From the NCBI GenBank assembly GCA_002402575.1, contig DHGD01000086.1:1-8543 (forward strand): a stretch of DNA of 8,543 nt, in the 5' to 3' direction. Made by a program: the position numbers and the translations under genes. Positions 6,151 through 8,543 of this stretch are shown here, one piece after another. The stretch is from Syntrophomonas sp. UBA4807 (GTDB lineage Bacteria; Bacillota; Syntrophomonadia; Syntrophomonadales; Syntrophomonadaceae). Below the pieces are notes generated by a model. The model saw nothing but the letters and a program-made list of their open reading frames with translations, was not told the origin of the DNA and searched no databases. Within the stretch, counting starts at the first letter, position 1; every line of letters starts with the position of its first letter.

Positions 6151-7176
6151 GTGACTCAACCATTGTTGACGCATATAAACAGCACCGTGTTTTTGCGTGA
6201 CGGCAGCCTGGTGATCTTAGACCGGCGCCAGTTTCCCCGCAAAGTGGAAGAAATAATATGCAATGACTATGAGGATGTGGCACAGGGTATTGAGATAATG
6301 GCAGTACAGGGGGCAGGTGACATCGCGATCACCGCAGCTTATGGCCTATATATGGCGGCATGCCACCTGGAAACGCAGTATCTCACCCCGGAGCAAATCA
6401 GGGAACCGCTATCAACCGTTAAGGAACGCCTGTTTAATACCCGCCCTACCGGGTTTCACCTCGGCGCTCTGCTTGATAAGATCTGGAGCCGCATTGAATG
6501 GCAACGAGGGGACATTGCGGAACAGATTTTGGCTTTTATCAACACTGCGGTAGAGAGACAGCAGATGCGTTCTGAGCTGACTGGCAAGTGGGCAGAGCAG
6601 CTTGTAGAGGACGGTGACACAGTTTTAACCCACTGCTTTCCAGGATCTGCGCTGCTGTATATGCTGGATTTTGCCAGGCGTAAGGGGAAAAGGCTGTCTG
6701 TCATCGCCACCGAGACCAGGCCTTACCTGCAAGGCGCCCGCCTTACGGCCTGGTCGGCTTCTCAACTGGATCTGCCGGTAACATTGATAACCGACAACAT
6801 GGCGGCTTATTGCATGAGTCGGCAAATGATCACCAAGGTGTTCACCGCTGCCGACCGGGTGGCCATGGATGGCACGGTTGCCAACAAAGTGGGGACATTC
6901 CAGCTGGCCATTGCCGCCAGTTACCACCAGTTGCCGTTTTATATCCTGGGCTACGGCGGACCTGACCGGAACTGTGCCAGCGGCGAGCACATCCCTATCG
7001 AGTACCGTGATCCCGAAGAAGTAACTACTTTTTCAGGAATCAAGACCACCGGGGATTTGGTGACGGGATTTTATCCGGCTTTCGACTTGACACCACCCCG
7101 GCTCATTACAGGAATTATTACCGATCGCGGCATTTTCGAACCTGAGCGCGTGGCGGATTACTGGGAACGGACATAG
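6151..7176 (+). CDS. MtnA/eIF2B-family sugar-1-phosphate isomerase homologue
   Basis: This 341-residue protein matches the S-methyl-5-thioribose-1-phosphate isomerase (MtnA) family in size and in most conserved segments. These are THC with the catalytic-type Cys162, VIATETRPYLQGARLTAW (184-201), TLITDNMAAY (211-220), AADRVAMDG (233-241) with the second catalytic-type residue Asp235, ANKVGTFQLA (244-253), IPIEYR (281-286) and YPAFDLTP (308-315). Two active-site regions differ. The usual VRGAPAIG is VQGAGDIA (52-59), replacing a phosphate-binding Arg by Gln53. The usual THCNTG is THCFPG (160-165). The second phosphate-binding Arg appears kept as Arg98 in TRPTG. It may act on a related sugar phosphate rather than methylthioribose 1-phosphate. 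The GTG start at 6151 follows GGGAGGT (6137-6143), which lies in the loop of a small CCGG/CCGG hairpin. It is the sixth gene of the mutase operon. Confidence 0.85.
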   Translation: MTQPLLTHINSTVFLRDGSLVILDRRQFPRKVEEIICNDYEDVAQGIEIMAVQGAGDIAITAAYGLYMAACHLETQYLTPEQIREPLSTVKERLFNTRPTGFHLGALLDKIWSRIEWQRGDIAEQILAFINTAVERQQMRSELTGKWAEQLVEDGDTVLTHCFPGSALLYMLDFARRKGKRLSVIATETRPYLQGARLTAWSASQLDLPVTLITDNMAAYCMSRQMITKVFTAADRVAMDGTVANKVGTFQLAIAASYHQLPFYILGYGGPDRNCASGEHIPIEYRDPEEVTTFSGIKTTGDLVTGFYPAFDLTPPRLITGIITDRGIFEPERVADYWERT

Positions 7177-7239
7177 TATTTACGCTTTGCGCCGGGTACA
7201 CCAAGATGTCAGCAGGCCGACTGCAAAGGGGGTTATTTA

Positions 7240-7440
7240 ATGGCCATTATTAAAGAAGACTATCTGCTTCCTTTGGGCAGGCAGCTTTTCATCCCCAAAG
7301 AAGGGGCTGTCACCAGCAAAGATGATCTTATCATCGAAACCGAAGGTGACTATATCTTGATTGACAGGCCTGATTGCGTTATCGTCAAAAACGATGACTG
7401 CTGCCGGAGCATCAAGATGACTATCAAGACCAAAGAGTAA
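7240..7440 (+). CDS. Small protein of unknown function, 66 residues
   Basis: I do not recognise this protein. It starts at an ATG with an AAAGGGGGT ribosome site (7226-7233) and ends directly before a terminator, so it is probably the last gene of the mutase operon. The sequence alternates hydrophobic and charged residues (DLIIETEGDYILIDRPDCVI at 29-48), suggesting a small beta-rich soluble domain without signal peptide or membrane segment. Three cysteines (46, 54, 55) sit in the C-terminal half, two of them adjacent in DDCC, which could bind metal or take part in redox chemistry. It begins 63 bases after the isomerase homologue. Coding status is supported by its ribosome site, its position and its ordinary composition, not by family recognition. 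Confidence 0.7.
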   Translation: MAIIKEDYLLPLGRQLFIPKEGAVTSKDDLIIETEGDYILIDRPDCVIVKNDDCCRSIKMTIKTKE

Positions 7441-7464
7441 GCATAGTTCAAGTCGTATTCAATT

Positions 7465-7498
7465 AACCTCCCGGGTAAAACGGGAGGTTGTGTTTTCA
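7465..7498 (+). terminator. Rho-independent terminator of the mutase operon
   Basis: AACCTCCCG (7465-7473) pairs perfectly with CGGGAGGTT (7481-7489) around the loop GGTAAAA, followed by the T-rich tail TGTGTTTTC. It lies 24 bases after the stop of the 66-residue gene, and the next gene begins more than 190 bases later, so it plausibly ends the operon that starts with cobO. Confidence 0.85.
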
Positions 7499-7694
7499 AA
7501 TCCTTTTTGCAGGTTTTGCAGGGGTTCACAACGAATATTAGTCTAGATTAGTTATTATGAGTTTGTTCCGGATGCGTTTGAGCGTAGCTTTGGTTGCTGT
7601 GCATACCGCTCTGAAACCCTCGCCAAAAGCCCGGCAGACTCATTAAAATGATGGTGCTACAAGATTCCCGTGAATGAAGAGAGGAGGAACCCAC

Positions 7695-8441
7695 ATGGCA
7701 ACGATGGACAAATGGGACGAGAACTTTACCCAGGCTGACCTGGCCCGGCTAGTCATTGACATGATGCACCGCACCGTGGTTCATCATGTATTTTGGTTCA
7801 AAGAGGTCGAACATCAGATGGGAACCGAAGAGGCCATGAAGATTTTCGACGCCGCTTACAAGAGAAGTTATGACACGCAAATGAAGCGCCTGGGCAAGTT
7901 CTTCGGATTTGAAATGGCGGAAGGGGTACCCAAACCACTGTTGGAAATGCCCCGTGAAAGGCTTCTCAGTCTGCTTACCGAGCTGGGTATTAACTGGCTG
8001 GCTGGCGACGGTATCTGGTTTCAGGCGGTGGAATTCACTCATGGTATGTATGACGCCAAGCGTTGCAATGATACCTGCTGGGCCAAGTTCTCTCCTTTTG
8101 AAGCCTGGTCTATCAAACGCTATTTAAATCTCCCCGAATACCCCGGGATCGAGGGTGTGAAACAAGCTTTGCAGCTAAGGATGTATGCGCGCATCAACGT
8201 TCAGTCCATCATCGATGAGGGACCTAACAGCATCGTATTCCAGATGAATGATTGCCGGGTGCAGTCAGCACGCAAGCGCCAGGGACTTGAGGACTATCCC
8301 TGCAAATCTGCCGGTCTGGTAGAATACAGCTCTTTTGCCAGGACCATTGATCCGCGGGTAAAAACCGAATGTATAGGCTGCCCGCCGGATGAACATCCCG
8401 AAGAATGGTTCTGCGCTTGGCGCTTTTATATACCCGAATAA
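7695..8441 (+). CDS. DUF6125-family protein with cysteine-rich C-terminus
   Basis: This 248-residue cytoplasmic protein has no known reaction. The C-terminal block resembles the DUF6125 family found mainly in anaerobes: MNDCRVQSARKRQGL (184-198), DYPCKSAGLVEYSSFARTID (200-219), CIGCPPDEHPEEWFCAW (226-242). Cysteines 187, 203, 226, 229 and 240 with His234 form a plausible metal or iron-sulfur site. Two earlier segments resemble each other: FWFKEVEHQMG (33-43) and IWFQAVEFTHG (107-117), each followed by a helix-rich stretch ending in KR-x-L-like residues. This suggests an internal duplication. ATG 7695 is chosen because GAGGAGG (7681-7687) is ideally placed; the ATG at 7674 lies before that ribosome site. 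It sits beyond a terminator and is probably a separate unit. Family assignment is from memory of its motifs. Confidence 0.75.
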   Translation: MATMDKWDENFTQADLARLVIDMMHRTVVHHVFWFKEVEHQMGTEEAMKIFDAAYKRSYDTQMKRLGKFFGFEMAEGVPKPLLEMPRERLLSLLTELGINWLAGDGIWFQAVEFTHGMYDAKRCNDTCWAKFSPFEAWSIKRYLNLPEYPGIEGVKQALQLRMYARINVQSIIDEGPNSIVFQMNDCRVQSARKRQGLEDYPCKSAGLVEYSSFARTIDPRVKTECIGCPPDEHPEEWFCAWRFYIPE

Positions 8442-8462
8442 GAATAATATATGGGGCGAGGC

Positions 8463-8494
8463 AAGGTGTCAGGGGGACAAGGTGTCAGGGGGAC
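8463..8494 (+). repeat. Two tandem 16-bp direct repeats
   Basis: AAGGTGTCAGGGGGAC occurs twice back to back, at 8463-8478 and 8479-8494, starting 21 bases after the DUF6125 stop. The second copy runs into the long inverted repeat, sharing its AGGGGGAC. Together they look like the edge of a REP/BIME-like repeat element. Confidence 0.9.
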
Positions 8495-8543
8495 GGGGTT
8501 GGTGACAACCTACAAAGCAGGTTGTCACCAACCCCGTCCCCCT
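8487..8543. repeat. Perfect 25-bp inverted repeat, REP/BIME-like, cut by the window end
   Basis: The arm at 8487-8511 is an exact reverse complement of 8519-8543, with a 7-base loop ACAAAGC at 8512-8518. The arms begin AGGGGGACGGGG and hold a TTGGTGACAACC core. The right arm ends exactly at the window edge, so the repeat may extend further and mirror the direct-repeat units (prediction: GACACC follows). GGTGTCAGGGGGACGG-type palindromes recur in many Firmicute genomes and are thought to be REP-like elements moved by Y1 (RAYT) transposases. No transposase is in this window. The hairpin could also help end transcription of the upstream gene, although no T-run is visible. Confidence 0.85.

Noticed and set aside
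7525..7558. Promoter for the DUF6125 gene (TTCACA ... TATTAT)
   Set aside because: The spacer is 22 bases and both hexamers are imperfect, so no promoter could be called in 7499-7680.
8463..8543. CRISPR array
   Set aside because: Only two units, directly abutting with no spacer, followed by a palindrome; this is a REP-like arrangement.

Overview
The window looks like chromosomal DNA from a mid-GC anaerobic Clostridia-type Firmicute, most plausibly a syntrophic fatty-acid oxidiser of the Syntrophomonas/Syntrophothermus kind. This rests on strong GGAGG ribosome sites, a Gram-positive rplS-rbgA pair, a B12-dependent acyl-CoA mutase operon and a DUF6125-type gene. The species cannot be fixed from the sequence alone. 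All recognised genes lie on the + strand.

Layout. (1) Positions 1-1389 are housekeeping. A good sigma-A promoter and a hairpin leader precede rplS (ribosomal protein L19). A 10-bp hairpin follows, then rbgA, a circularly permuted ribosome-assembly GTPase. (2) Positions 1390-1990 are about 600 bases with no convincing gene. They hold a near-consensus promoter at 1464-1492 overlapped by an inverted repeat, a long leader, and short protein-like frames that may be gene remnants. (3) Positions 1991-7440 look like one seven-gene operon, ending at a rho-independent terminator at 7465-7498. Its order is cobO (adenosylcobalamin synthesis), large acyl-CoA mutase subunit, small B12-binding subunit, meaB (mutase G-protein chaperone), a second B12-domain-like protein, an MtnA/eIF2B-family sugar-phosphate isomerase homologue, and an unrecognised 66-residue protein. 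(4) Positions 7695-8441 are a separate DUF6125-family gene with a cysteine-rich C-terminus. (5) Positions 8463-8543 hold two 16-bp direct repeats and a perfect 25-bp inverted repeat running to the window edge, like a REP/BIME-type mobile repeat.

How the genes work together. Automatic annotation would probably call the mutase methylmalonyl-CoA mutase. Its two specificity positions are Phe89 and Gln207 instead of Tyr and Arg, which is the isobutyryl-CoA mutase pattern. The operon therefore reads as a module interconverting isobutyryl-CoA and butyryl-CoA, with its own cofactor adenosylation (CobO) and cofactor quality control (MeaB). The two unusual members are the most interesting. One is a B12-fold paralogue that has lost the cobalamin-ligating histidine and the other binding motifs. 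The other is a diverged MtnA-like isomerase that might handle sugar phosphate derived from 5'-deoxyadenosine, a by-product of adenosylcobalamin breakdown; this last role is inference.
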